Below are positions 51,821 to 59,059 of a stretch of 64,000 nucleotides of DNA, piece after piece. The DNA comes from Chloroflexota bacterium (GTDB lineage: Bacteria > Chloroflexota > Anaerolineae > Anaerolineales > Villigracilaceae). Position numbers and translations under genes: made by a program. The stretch is taken from NCBI GenBank assembly GCA_021795965.1, contig JAJYOU010000001.1:118647-182646 (forward strand), given 5' to 3'. Within the stretch, counting starts at the first letter, position 1. Each line of letters begins with the position of its first letter. The notes under the pieces are model-generated. The model did not search any database, was not told the DNA's origin, and saw only the letters and a list, made by a program, of their open reading frames with translations.

Positions 51821-52924
51821 ATGAATCATCCAGTGAATTTGGATCCAAGTTCCCGCCAGCGAGTGAGAGAACTCGGAATTTGCCCGGGTGTTTTGACACC
51901 AGGAAAATTAAATGCCATCACCGACCTGGAAAATGTGCGAGTGGGTCACTTTAGCTTGAACGAAGGAGCAGACATCCGGACGGGAGTCACCGCCATCCTG
52001 CCACACGAAGGAAATATTTACCAGGATAAAGTGCCGGCTGCGATCATTGTGGGAAACGGTTATGGAAAACTGCTGGGAAGTACGCAGGTGAACGAACTTG
52101 GAGAACTGGAAAGTCCAATCCTGCTGACCAACACACTGGATGCACCTCGAGCCGCGGATGCCATTATCGAATGGACCTTATCCCAGGCGGGGAATGAAAG
52201 CGTGAAATCGGTGAATGCGGTTGCCGGCGAGACGAATGACGGTTTCCTGAATAACATTCGAAAACGCGCACTCCAACCTGATCATTTTCTGAAAGCCATC
52301 GCAAATTCAACTCGCGGACCAGTTTCTGAAGGCAGTATCGGAGCCGGCAGCGGAACCATCGCCTTTGGCTGGAAAGGGGGGATCGGGACCAGCTCACGCC
52401 ACCTACCAGCAGGGTTGGGTGGTTTTAAGCTGGGGGTGCTGGTCCAATCCAACTTTGGCGGAATATTGCAAATGGACGGGTTACCGGTCGGCAAGCTGCT
52501 GGATCAATATTTTTTGAAAGATGAGTTGGCAAGCGAGTCTGCAGATGGATCCATTATCATCATCCTGGCGACGGATGCACCGCTTTCTGACCGCAACCTA
52601 AAGCGCCTCGGCAAGCGCGCTCTTTCAGGGCTGGCACGGACAGGGGCTGCGATGTCCAATGGATCCGGCGATTATGTAATCGCTTTTTCCACAGCCGAAT
52701 CCGTGCGGCGAACTGCAGCGAGAAGAGAAAAAATAACTGCTTACCCAGAACTACCCAACGAGCAACTTTCCCCTCTCTTCCAGGCTGCGATTGAAGCCAC
52801 GGAAGAGGCAATTTATAATTCCATATGCATGGCGACCAGCGTGGAGGGATATATGGGAACGATCCCGGCGCTTCCGCTGGATAAAGTTGAGGAACTGATC
52901 GCGAGTCGCTCCGGCAGAGGGTGA
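51821..52924 (+). CDS. P1-family peptidase (DmpA-like aminopeptidase)
   Basis: The 367-residue protein matches the DmpA/L-aminopeptidase D-esterase family, Ntn-fold enzymes that self-cleave before a Ser or Thr. Markers are TDLENVRVGHFSLNEG, GAGSGTIAFGWKGGIGTSSR and LGVLVQSNFGGILQMDGLPVG. The predicted cleavage is at Gly-Ser in ADGSIIIILATDAPL. No signal peptide is seen. AGGATAGGA precedes the ATG. It lies behind the two MFS genes, so peptide export and hydrolysis may be linked (inference). Confidence 0.9.
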   Translation: MNHPVNLDPSSRQRVRELGICPGVLTPGKLNAITDLENVRVGHFSLNEGADIRTGVTAILPHEGNIYQDKVPAAIIVGNGYGKLLGSTQVNELGELESPILLTNTLDAPRAADAIIEWTLSQAGNESVKSVNAVAGETNDGFLNNIRKRALQPDHFLKAIANSTRGPVSEGSIGAGSGTIAFGWKGGIGTSSRHLPAGLGGFKLGVLVQSNFGGILQMDGLPVGKLLDQYFLKDELASESADGSIIIILATDAPLSDRNLKRLGKRALSGLARTGAAMSNGSGDYVIAFSTAESVRRTAARREKITAYPELPNEQLSPLFQAAIEATEEAIYNSICMATSVEGYMGTIPALPLDKVEELIASRSGRG

Positions 52925-53315
52925 AATGGTTTCCTGTGTTTTGAGATGTGTAGGTTAGGGCGAGACGCCCTGGAAAAGAAGTACGAGGAGATTCCTGGAG
53001 CGGATCCACCTGGAGCAGGTTGGGGCTTCCCGCGCAGCAGGAAATGACATCTCCTACCTAGGGATTGGCTCGGAAACAGAAATTGATCAGTTCACGAAAG
53101 CTAAACATGAGATATACTGAAGTTACAGGAATATTCAACCCGAAACTACTTTTTCAAAATCTGTGCTTGAAAAAGCCCCCTTTCTCGACTCCACTGAACA
53201 AAATTACAGCACAGTCATCAACCAAGGGAGATTTTCCTCTCCTGAAAAGTGTTGATTTTAATTCAATTCAAATTTAAATTCTGCCCAAACATCCAGGATA
53301 AAAAAAGGAGACCCC
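52925..53315. other. Intergenic region with two hairpins, no gene
   Basis: These 391 bp hold no convincing ORF. AGGGCG-AGA-CGCCCT (52957-52971) is a tight hairpin. A larger imperfect inverted repeat spans 52986-53055 (AGGAGATTCCTG arm versus CAGGAA, ATGACA, TCTCCT). It ends in the CAGGAAATGACA wording typical of REP-like sequences, echoing the repeat at 56529. The second half is AT-rich and probably carries the promoter of the next gene, but no clear boxes stand out. Confidence 0.4.
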
Positions 53316-54179
53316 TTGATTAAAACAATCACAGAATCCGATCTTGATACCTTGATCAACTTTATCGGTTACGGAAACCTTGATGCAGATATATGGTTCC
53401 TCGGAAAAGAGGAAACCATTTCCAGCAGCGCCATGATGATCGATCGTCTGCAATTCGAACAGGTTGAAGACAGTACGAAAGCTCTCTCCATTTTAAATTT
53501 ATCAGCATCAGATTTCTGGAACACCAGTCTGAACGGGAACATGCAGGGTCTGAGTGAATTGATGCTGAAACTTTCCGGTGAAAAAATCACGGGACCCAAG
53601 GTCCTGAATTATGCCATGGAACACCTGGGGAAAGCTGATGATGCTTCCCTGCTGTGTTTTCTTTTACCTCTGCCTGTCACCAGGGAAACCGGTGAAGATT
53701 TTCAAAAAATATTCCCGCAGTATTCCTCACGTGAAGAATACCTGGAGGAAATCAGACCGCTCCGCCTGGATTTTTTCAGGCAGCTGGTTGCCAGTTATCA
53801 CCCAAGAGTGATCATCGCTTATGGAAAAGATGCCTGGACAGATTACAAGGAACTTTTCCAGGATTATAAATTAAACGCGAATGGCGACTTCATGCTGGGC
53901 TGGAGCGCTGAGACCGTGATCATCCTGTGTGATAATTTTACCAGCGCAGAACTCGCAGGAAAACTGGATGAACTTTTTTCCCTGATCCAAAAGAACAGCC
54001 TCGATATCCGGATGGATAAACGGAGCGGATCTGATCTGCTCTCGAAAGCAGAAATTGCGCGCCAGCAAAAGGAAATTGCCAGGAAAGCTGCCCTGGCAAA
54101 AAGGAAACCAGCCAGAAAACACAACCCTGCCGATCCTTATTGTGTGTGTGAATACTGCCTGGGATATGAAACCGATTAA
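53316..54179 (+). CDS. Hypothetical protein, possibly uracil-DNA glycosylase-like fold
   Basis: The 287-residue protein starts at TTG 53316 behind AAGGAG. The N-terminal region contains GYGNLDADIWFLGKEE and the middle HPRVIIAYGKDAW, reminiscent of the beta-strand/loop pattern of uracil-DNA glycosylase-like proteins (motifs A and B), but the catalytic residues are not clear. The C-terminus is basic and ends with a CxCxxC cluster (YCVCEYCLGYE), which may bind metal. A long Lys/Arg/Ala helix (AEIARQQKEIARKAALAKRKPARK) precedes it, suggesting nucleic-acid binding. Not confidently recognised. Confidence 0.6.
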   Translation: MIKTITESDLDTLINFIGYGNLDADIWFLGKEETISSSAMMIDRLQFEQVEDSTKALSILNLSASDFWNTSLNGNMQGLSELMLKLSGEKITGPKVLNYAMEHLGKADDASLLCFLLPLPVTRETGEDFQKIFPQYSSREEYLEEIRPLRLDFFRQLVASYHPRVIIAYGKDAWTDYKELFQDYKLNANGDFMLGWSAETVIILCDNFTSAELAGKLDELFSLIQKNSLDIRMDKRSGSDLLSKAEIARQQKEIARKAALAKRKPARKHNPADPYCVCEYCLGYETD

Positions 54180-54225
54180 ATTGGTTGATTTGCTATTGAA
54201 TTTATTTTAATTTTGAACAGGAGCG

Positions 54226-54257
54226 CTGGCGGGAGTTTGATCAACCCGCCAGTTTTT
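54226..54257 (+). terminator. Intrinsic terminator between convergent genes
   Basis: A perfect 8-bp stem CTGGCGGG/CCCGCCAG with an 11-nt loop is followed by five T residues on the plus strand. It overlaps the 3' end of the convergent GNAT gene. A near-identical stem occurs at 59024-59050. Confidence 0.85.
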
Positions 54258-54828
54258 CTTCCAGCCTGGCTTTAACGGACGGCCATTCGTCATCCAGAAT
54301 GCTGAAATAAACCGAATTACGGATCACCCCATTCTCCAAAATCATATGCTTGCGTAACACGCCTTCTCGGATCGCACCAATCCGCTCAATGGCGCGAATC
54401 GAGCGCTCGTTGCGCGAATCTGCCTTAAGCTGGACGCGGACACAGCCAAGCTTTTCGAAGGCGTGAGCCAACATCAAATATTTGGCTTCGGTATTGACCT
54501 TTGTGCGCTGAAAATCCTTGCCGATCCAGGTGCCGCCGATCTCCAAACCGCGATGCTGCGGGCGAATTTCCATATAACGGGTCGCTCCAACCAGCCTGCC
54601 CGAGGTGAGGTGCCGGATGACGAAGGGCTGATCTGTGCCGGCTGCTTTTCTTGAGAGGATATCCCTGACCCAGAAATCCATTTTTTGCGGGGTGATGATA
54701 TCGCCATAGACCATAAAACGCCAAATGGAAGGGTCCTGCCCAATCAAAGCCAGGTCGGCTGCATGTTCCAGGGCTAACGGTTCCAAACGAACAACTTTAC
54801 CGGACAAAGTAACTGGTTCAACAAGCAT
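54241..54828 (-). CDS. GNAT N-acetyltransferase (RimJ/RimL-like)
   Basis: The 195-residue protein has the Acetyltransf_3 pattern: VVRLEPLALEHAADLALIG at the start, LVGATRYMEIRPQHRGLEIGGTWIGKDFQRTKVNTEAKYLMLAHAFEKLGCVRVQLKADSRNERSIRAIERIGAIREGVLRKH. The acetyl-CoA-binding loop (Q/RxxGxG/A) is seen as DFQRTKVNTEA, a degenerate form common in RimJ/L-like members. Substrate may be a protein N-terminus or small amine. It has AAGGTGA before the ATG and lies 10 bp after murE, so it is co-transcribed with it. Confidence 0.87.
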   Translation of the reverse strand: MLVEPVTLSGKVVRLEPLALEHAADLALIGQDPSIWRFMVYGDIITPQKMDFWVRDILSRKAAGTDQPFVIRHLTSGRLVGATRYMEIRPQHRGLEIGGTWIGKDFQRTKVNTEAKYLMLAHAFEKLGCVRVQLKADSRNERSIRAIERIGAIREGVLRKHMILENGVIRNSVYFSILDDEWPSVKARLEEKLAG

Positions 54829-54838
54829 GAATTCACCT

Positions 54839-56431
54839 TTATTTCATTTTTTGAGTGGGTAAATACGGCATTTCTTCGCCCATAATGCCGAGCAATTCAG
54901 CGAGGGCTGCTTTCATGGCGGTGCGGTCATCCCAAGGGTATTCCGTCGTGCCGAAGCACATGGATTGTTCGTGTCCCTTGCCACATGAAATCACCAAGTC
55001 CCCTGGGTGTGCCATTTTTAATGCCAAGCGAATCGCATCACCGCGGTCTCGAACGCGGAAAAAATTTGAGCCTTCGACGCCGCCTTTCGAACGGGCTCCG
55101 AGTGCCATTTCCTCGAGAATATCATCCAGGTTCTCCGTACGCGGGTCTTCGGCTGTCAAAATGGATATATCTGCCAGACCCATGGAAACCTCCGCCATCA
55201 TCCTGCGTTTTTCCTTATCGCGCAAACCAGCAGAGCCAAAAACTGAGATCAAACGCCCGGGAGCTCCGGACGGTGACTTAAGATGACTATGCGCAAGAAG
55301 TTCGCGAGAAGTTTCGAGAGTGACCTTGAGGGCATTCGGCGTGTGGGCAAAATCAACAATCGCCAGGAAGTCCTGTCCAAGGTCAATTTGCTCCATCCGG
55401 CCAGGCACCCCTTCCAGGTTGGCAATACCTCTGGCAGCCGTTTCAGGGGATATTTTCAAACCATTCACGGCAGCTGAAAAAGCCGCCAGAACGTTGGAAA
55501 CATTATATAAACCAAATAGATTGGCTTGAAGCGGTTGTGAAAACTGCGCCCCGACCGCGGTAAAAGTCACCCCATGCGGAGTCTGGCGGATATTTTCAGC
55601 ATGGATATCCGCCTCAGCCGTCAGACCATAACTGATTGTGCGGGTGGGAGCGATTTCTTTTAGATAGGCATAGGAGGAATCATCCCGGTTTAATACACCC
55701 AAACGGATATTGCCGGAGTTCTTAGGCTGGGTCTCTGCCAGGCTGGTAAAGAGGCGAGCCTTGGCAGCGCGATAATTCTCGTAAGAACCGTGATAATCAA
55801 GGTGTTCGTGGGTGATATTGGTGAGGATTCCAATATCAAATTCGCAGGCATCCACCCTGTACTGAGCCCAACCATGCGAGGTTGTTTCCAGGATGACATG
55901 CGTCAAACCAGAGGCAAGCATTTTGGAAAGATATTTTTGAACTTCGAGAGAATCAGGCGTGGTAACGTGAAAACCCGTATCCAGGACCTCATTCCCGATA
56001 ATTGCATTGACCGTTGAAATCAATCCGGCTTTGATTCCTGCAGCGAGCAGGATCTGGTAAAGAAGGTTGCAAGTGGTTGTTTTGCCATCGGTACCGGTGA
56101 CCCCGATCATCGTCAATCGCCGGGCTGGAAAATCATAAAAGGAAGCTGCGAGCCAAGCCAGGAATTGCCTGGAATTTTGCACGCGCAGATAGGGAATCTC
56201 CAACCCTTGGAGGTCCTGCTCACCCACAACCGCCACAGCACCATTTTCGATTGCGGCGGGTATATAAAGATGCCCGTCGCTGGAACCGCCGCCGATGGCG
56301 ACAAATAAAGTTCCAGGTTCCACCAATCTCGAGTCAGAAGTGATGGCCTGGATTGACGGATTAGCGGGGTTATTGATTGCGTGATGAAAGGGGATATCCC
56401 TCAAGATATCTTGCAACAATTTTGAGGTCAT
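54839..56431 (-). CDS. murE: UDP-MurNAc-tripeptide synthetase
   Basis: MurE adds the third residue to the peptidoglycan stem peptide with ATP. The 530-residue protein has three domains: N-terminal UDP-binding (about 1-100), ATPase with GVTGTDGKTTT (P-loop), and C-terminal ligase. The N-terminal residues TSDSR are typical. The specificity loop reads EDPRTE, not DNPR, which marks meso-DAP-adding enzymes. A diamino acid other than DAP (lysine or ornithine) is likely, in line with ornithine-containing walls reported for some Chloroflexota. It is 185 bp downstream of the ATP synthase cluster with a hairpin repeat in between. Confidence 0.92.
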   Translation of the reverse strand: MTSKLLQDILRDIPFHHAINNPANPSIQAITSDSRLVEPGTLFVAIGGGSSDGHLYIPAAIENGAVAVVGEQDLQGLEIPYLRVQNSRQFLAWLAASFYDFPARRLTMIGVTGTDGKTTTCNLLYQILLAAGIKAGLISTVNAIIGNEVLDTGFHVTTPDSLEVQKYLSKMLASGLTHVILETTSHGWAQYRVDACEFDIGILTNITHEHLDYHGSYENYRAAKARLFTSLAETQPKNSGNIRLGVLNRDDSSYAYLKEIAPTRTISYGLTAEADIHAENIRQTPHGVTFTAVGAQFSQPLQANLFGLYNVSNVLAAFSAAVNGLKISPETAARGIANLEGVPGRMEQIDLGQDFLAIVDFAHTPNALKVTLETSRELLAHSHLKSPSGAPGRLISVFGSAGLRDKEKRRMMAEVSMGLADISILTAEDPRTENLDDILEEMALGARSKGGVEGSNFFRVRDRGDAIRLALKMAHPGDLVISCGKGHEQSMCFGTTEYPWDDRTAMKAALAELLGIMGEEMPYLPTQKMK

Positions 56432-56528
56432 GGAGTTAATTTACCATAAAAGCCACATCCCGGCGCGACGCCTATTTAGGGTGTGATCTGAACATGATTT
56501 CCAAGATAGACGGAACAACTCTTTAGAA

Positions 56529-56606
56529 CTGGACAAAAAAATGTCATCACGAGAGCGATTTTTACAAAATTCGCAGTCCCGCAATGACATTCTTTATTTT
56601 GTCCAG
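56529..56606. repeat. REP/MITE-like inverted repeat between murE and the ATP synthase genes
   Basis: The 78-bp element has CTGGACAAAA and TTTTGTCCAG at its ends, then ATGTCAT/ATGACAT, then an inner GCGA/TCGC hairpin. The minus-strand wording TGTCATTGCGGGACTGCGAA resembles widespread bacterial REP-type repeats. Read in the minus direction, the stem is followed by seven T residues, so it could also terminate the ATP synthase transcript. No target-site duplication was noted. Confidence 0.65.
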
Positions 56607-56616
56607 AAAGCGTTAT

Positions 56617-57351
56617 TTATCGCAGATTGGAGCGAAGACCTTCAAGCTTGCCAGAAACGGAACCATCCAGAACTTTGTCGCCGACCTTGATGACGAGACC
56701 ACCCAAAATGCTGGGATCGACATGAAAATCAACTGCCTGAGCACCAGATTTGGCGAGGACTTCTGACTTGATGGTTTTCATTTCGCCTTCGGTAAGGGGC
56801 AGAGCGCTGGTGACCTGGGCGGAAGAACCGCTGAGAGTGGCTTCATCGAGCATGACGATTTTTCCTGATTTAACACCAGAGAAAAATTCATCAATCAAGA
56901 CGCGCTGGCGTTTTTCGTCCAAAGTCTCGCCGACGAGTTTCTGGGTGGCAGAAATTGCGAGAGCAGCTACCTGCCCGCGCAGATCACCAAGAATACGGTT
57001 GCGATCTTCTTCAATGCCCGCCATGGCTTTTTCATGGGCTTTAAGTGCCTCTGCATCCATGCTGGCTTTGACATCGCGAGCGGCGGATTCAGCGCGTTCA
57101 GTCGATTCGCGAACCACCTGGCTGGCTTTTGCCTGGGCATCAGCGATGATCTTCTGGGCGTCTTTTTCAGCGTTGGCACGGGCATCTGCAGCTACACGGG
57201 CATCTTCCAAACCATTGGCAATGGTCTGCCGGCGCTTTTCAAGCATGCCCATAATGGGTGAAACGATCCATTTGCTGACAACCACGTAGACGATGATGAG
57301 GTTGACAATTTGGACTAATAGAAACGAGCCATTAATTCCGAGCTTATCCAA
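56617..57351 (-). CDS. Fused ATP synthase b-delta subunit, shortened
   Basis: The 244-residue protein joins an Fo b subunit (about 1-155: one TM, then a long charged helix ANGLEDARVAADARANAEKDAQKIIADAQ) to the C-terminal part of delta (about 170-244: LTEGEMKTIKSEVLAKSG and GGLVIKVGDKVLDGSVSGKLEGL). A full delta plus b would be about 340 residues. The N-terminal helical domain of delta, which binds the top of F1, is absent. It starts at TTG with GGGAGG 5 nt before. It forms the peripheral stalk. Genes for F1 subunits do not follow. Confidence 0.85.
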   Translation of the reverse strand: MDKLGINGSFLLVQIVNLIIVYVVVSKWIVSPIMGMLEKRRQTIANGLEDARVAADARANAEKDAQKIIADAQAKASQVVRESTERAESAARDVKASMDAEALKAHEKAMAGIEEDRNRILGDLRGQVAALAISATQKLVGETLDEKRQRVLIDEFFSGVKSGKIVMLDEATLSGSSAQVTSALPLTEGEMKTIKSEVLAKSGAQAVDFHVDPSILGGLVIKVGDKVLDGSVSGKLEGLRSNLR

Positions 57352-57368
57352 AATAGCCTCCCTGTCTC

Positions 57369-57608
57369 TTAGAAAACGAACAGGATTAAGAGGGCAACGA
57401 CCAGACAGTAAATCGCGACCGCTTCAGCGAACGCAATACCCAAAATCATGTTGGTCTGGACTGTGCCGGTCGCATCTGGATTTCGACCCATGGCTTGAAC
57501 TGCGCCGCTGGCAACGATACCAATACCAGCACCCGCTCCAATCGCTCCGATCATCGCCAAACCGGCACCGATCAATTTACCTAAAATTTTTGCAGCTTCG
57601 ACATCCAT
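57369..57608 (-). CDS. atpE: ATP synthase subunit c
   Basis: The 79-residue proteolipid has two TM helices and the ion-binding Glu62 in IAFAEAVAIY. The helix-one GAGAGIGI motif is present. The Na+ signature (Gln in helix one, Ser/Thr after the Glu) is absent, so H+ is the likely ion. GGAGGAA gives a strong ribosome binding site, useful because c is needed in many copies. It lies 17 bp before the b-delta gene. Confidence 0.94.
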   Translation of the reverse strand: MDVEAAKILGKLIGAGLAMIGAIGAGAGIGIVASGAVQAMGRNPDATGTVQTNMILGIAFAEAVAIYCLVVALLILFVF

Positions 57609-57671
57609 AACTTAATTCCTCCAATTTTTTTATTCGGGCGGGGGTACCGCCACATAAATATGGTGTTTACC

Positions 57672-57687
57672 CGGGCGAAACCGCCCG
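57672..57687 (-). other. Hairpin between atpB and atpE
   Basis: CGGGCG/CGCCCG with a 4-nt loop lies in the 85-bp gap just downstream of atpB. It could stabilise the downstream mRNA or act as a partial terminator, helping differential expression of subunit c. Confidence 0.4.
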
Positions 57688-57693
57688 AAGATA

Positions 57694-58668
57694 TCAGGCG
57701 TGCGCTTCCTCGTGATGTTCGCCGCCATGACCTTGAGTAGCCTGCGCCATGAAGGTCATTGCCAGCAAACCAAACACGAAAGCTTGAATGGCACCCACGA
57801 AAAATTCCAAGAGATAGAAAATTGATTGAGCAAAAACAGGAACCAAGGATCCGATCACAAATAAGAGGACCGAACCCGCGAAGATGTTACCAAAAAGCCG
57901 GAAGGCAAACGAGAGCACTTTCGAAAATTCGGAAACAATTTCGAGCAAACCAACGCCGAAGTCAATCACCCCGAAAATTGGTTTTGAAAATACTCCGCCG
58001 GTATTCCAGAATTTGGTGAAGTAGGCGCGCCCTTGAGAACGAACGCCGAAAACCTGAACCATGAAGACCGCGACCAGCGCGAGGGCGACTGTGAAATTTA
58101 GATCGGTGGAAACGACGCGAACGTAAGGGATGAGGGTGACATTGCCTGCCCCTTCAGCCACTTTCGCAAGGGATTTGATCCCACCGACCATCTGAACAAC
58201 GTAGGAGCTGCCTGCTTTTTCTTCGATCATCCCGATGGTTTCAACACCAGGGATTAATTCGGTCCAGTTCGCGACCATGACAAGCAAGGTAATGGTGGCG
58301 AACCAGGGGAAAATCGCCTTGGTCCATTTTCCAGCGGTGCCTTCGGTCATGCCATGCAGCATTTCCAGTAAAGCCTCGACCGCGCCGACTATTCCGGTCA
58401 AGATTAAATTACCCTTCTTGATGGCAGAATTGATACCGAACGCGAGCAGGAAAATAATGATATCTGCAAACAAAAGAGCGACGAGGGTGCCACTGATAAA
58501 AAATGGTCCGAGCGGGGTTTGAATGGGAGTCGTGAGAGCTTCGGGGGGAAGAACGACTTCCGGCATCGCCACATTGATTTTCAACCCGGTGAACAGGGCG
58601 ATTCCAAGGACGAATGCCGCAAGTACCACCCAGCGGCCCCACACTTTTGGTTTTGGAGTCTCAGTCAC
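57694..58668 (-). CDS. atpB: ATP synthase subunit a
   Basis: The 324-residue protein is the Fo stator channel. The essential Arg is in LSFAFRLFGNIFAG. Multiple TM segments are seen, including IFPWFATITLLVMVANWTELIPG and FYLLEFFVGAIQAFVFGLLAMTFM. The His/Glu-rich tail is GHGGEHHEEAHA. It is longer than the E. coli subunit because of an N-terminal extension and a loop (about 155-190). It overlaps the preceding small gene by 4 bp. Confidence 0.94.
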   Translation of the reverse strand: MTETPKPKVWGRWVVLAAFVLGIALFTGLKINVAMPEVVLPPEALTTPIQTPLGPFFISGTLVALLFADIIIFLLAFGINSAIKKGNLILTGIVGAVEALLEMLHGMTEGTAGKWTKAIFPWFATITLLVMVANWTELIPGVETIGMIEEKAGSSYVVQMVGGIKSLAKVAEGAGNVTLIPYVRVVSTDLNFTVALALVAVFMVQVFGVRSQGRAYFTKFWNTGGVFSKPIFGVIDFGVGLLEIVSEFSKVLSFAFRLFGNIFAGSVLLFVIGSLVPVFAQSIFYLLEFFVGAIQAFVFGLLAMTFMAQATQGHGGEHHEEAHA

Positions 58669-58967
58669 GATTCGCTACCTCCTTCTGGAAATTCGTTATT
58701 TTTATTTTTTATAACTGGTTTAATCTTACTGGTGGCGCTTTTTACAATCCTGTACATCAACCAGACGGTTACCGGGATACTGCCAATCATGAGCAGGATG
58801 GTGAATAACGGTTTGGTTTGATAAACTCTATCCAAATAAATTCCCGCAAAGAGGGCAACGAAGATGATCAGGATTGTAAAACAACCCACCTGACCGGAAA
58901 CCGCCGCCATCACCAGGTTGAAATTATATTGTTGACGGTCGTTTTTCGTGCCGTTTGGCTCATTCAT
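58665..58967 (-). CDS. AtpI/AtpZ-like Fo assembly protein
   Basis: The 100-residue protein has two TM segments (about 22-45 and 53-73: LVMAAVSGQVGCFTILIIFVALFAGIYLDR and LFTILLMIGSIPVTVWLMYRIV). It matches the AtpZ/AtpI family that leads ATP synthase operons and aids c-ring assembly or Mg2+ supply. It overlaps atpB (ATGA), is the first gene of the cluster, and starts 8 nt after a -10 box. Confidence 0.82.
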   Translation of the reverse strand: MNEPNGTKNDRQQYNFNLVMAAVSGQVGCFTILIIFVALFAGIYLDRVYQTKPLFTILLMIGSIPVTVWLMYRIVKSATSKIKPVIKNKNNEFPEGGSES

Positions 58968-58975
58968 GAATGCGG

Positions 58976-58984
58976 ATTATATCA
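58976..58984 (-). promoter_or_regulatory. Extended -10 promoter of the Fo cluster
   Basis: On the minus strand TGA directly precedes TATAAT (58981 to 58976), which ends 8 nt before the first ATG. A leader of only 1-2 nt is predicted. No clear -35 is seen. Confidence 0.65.
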
Positions 58985-59023
58985 CAAAGGTTTTTCAAGC
59001 GAGAATGGATTTCAGGCGGTTTC

Positions 59024-59050
59024 CCCGCCAGCAAAATTTCTGCTGGCGGG
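59024..59050. other. Strong hairpin between nuoN and the Fo cluster
   Basis: A perfect 10-bp stem CCCGCCAGCA/TGCTGGCGGG with a 7-nt loop begins 9 bp after the nuoN stop (minus direction). No T tract follows. It shares the CCCGCCAG stem with the terminator at 54226. It probably ends or protects the nuo mRNA. Confidence 0.6.
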
Positions 59051-59059
59051 AGAAAATTC

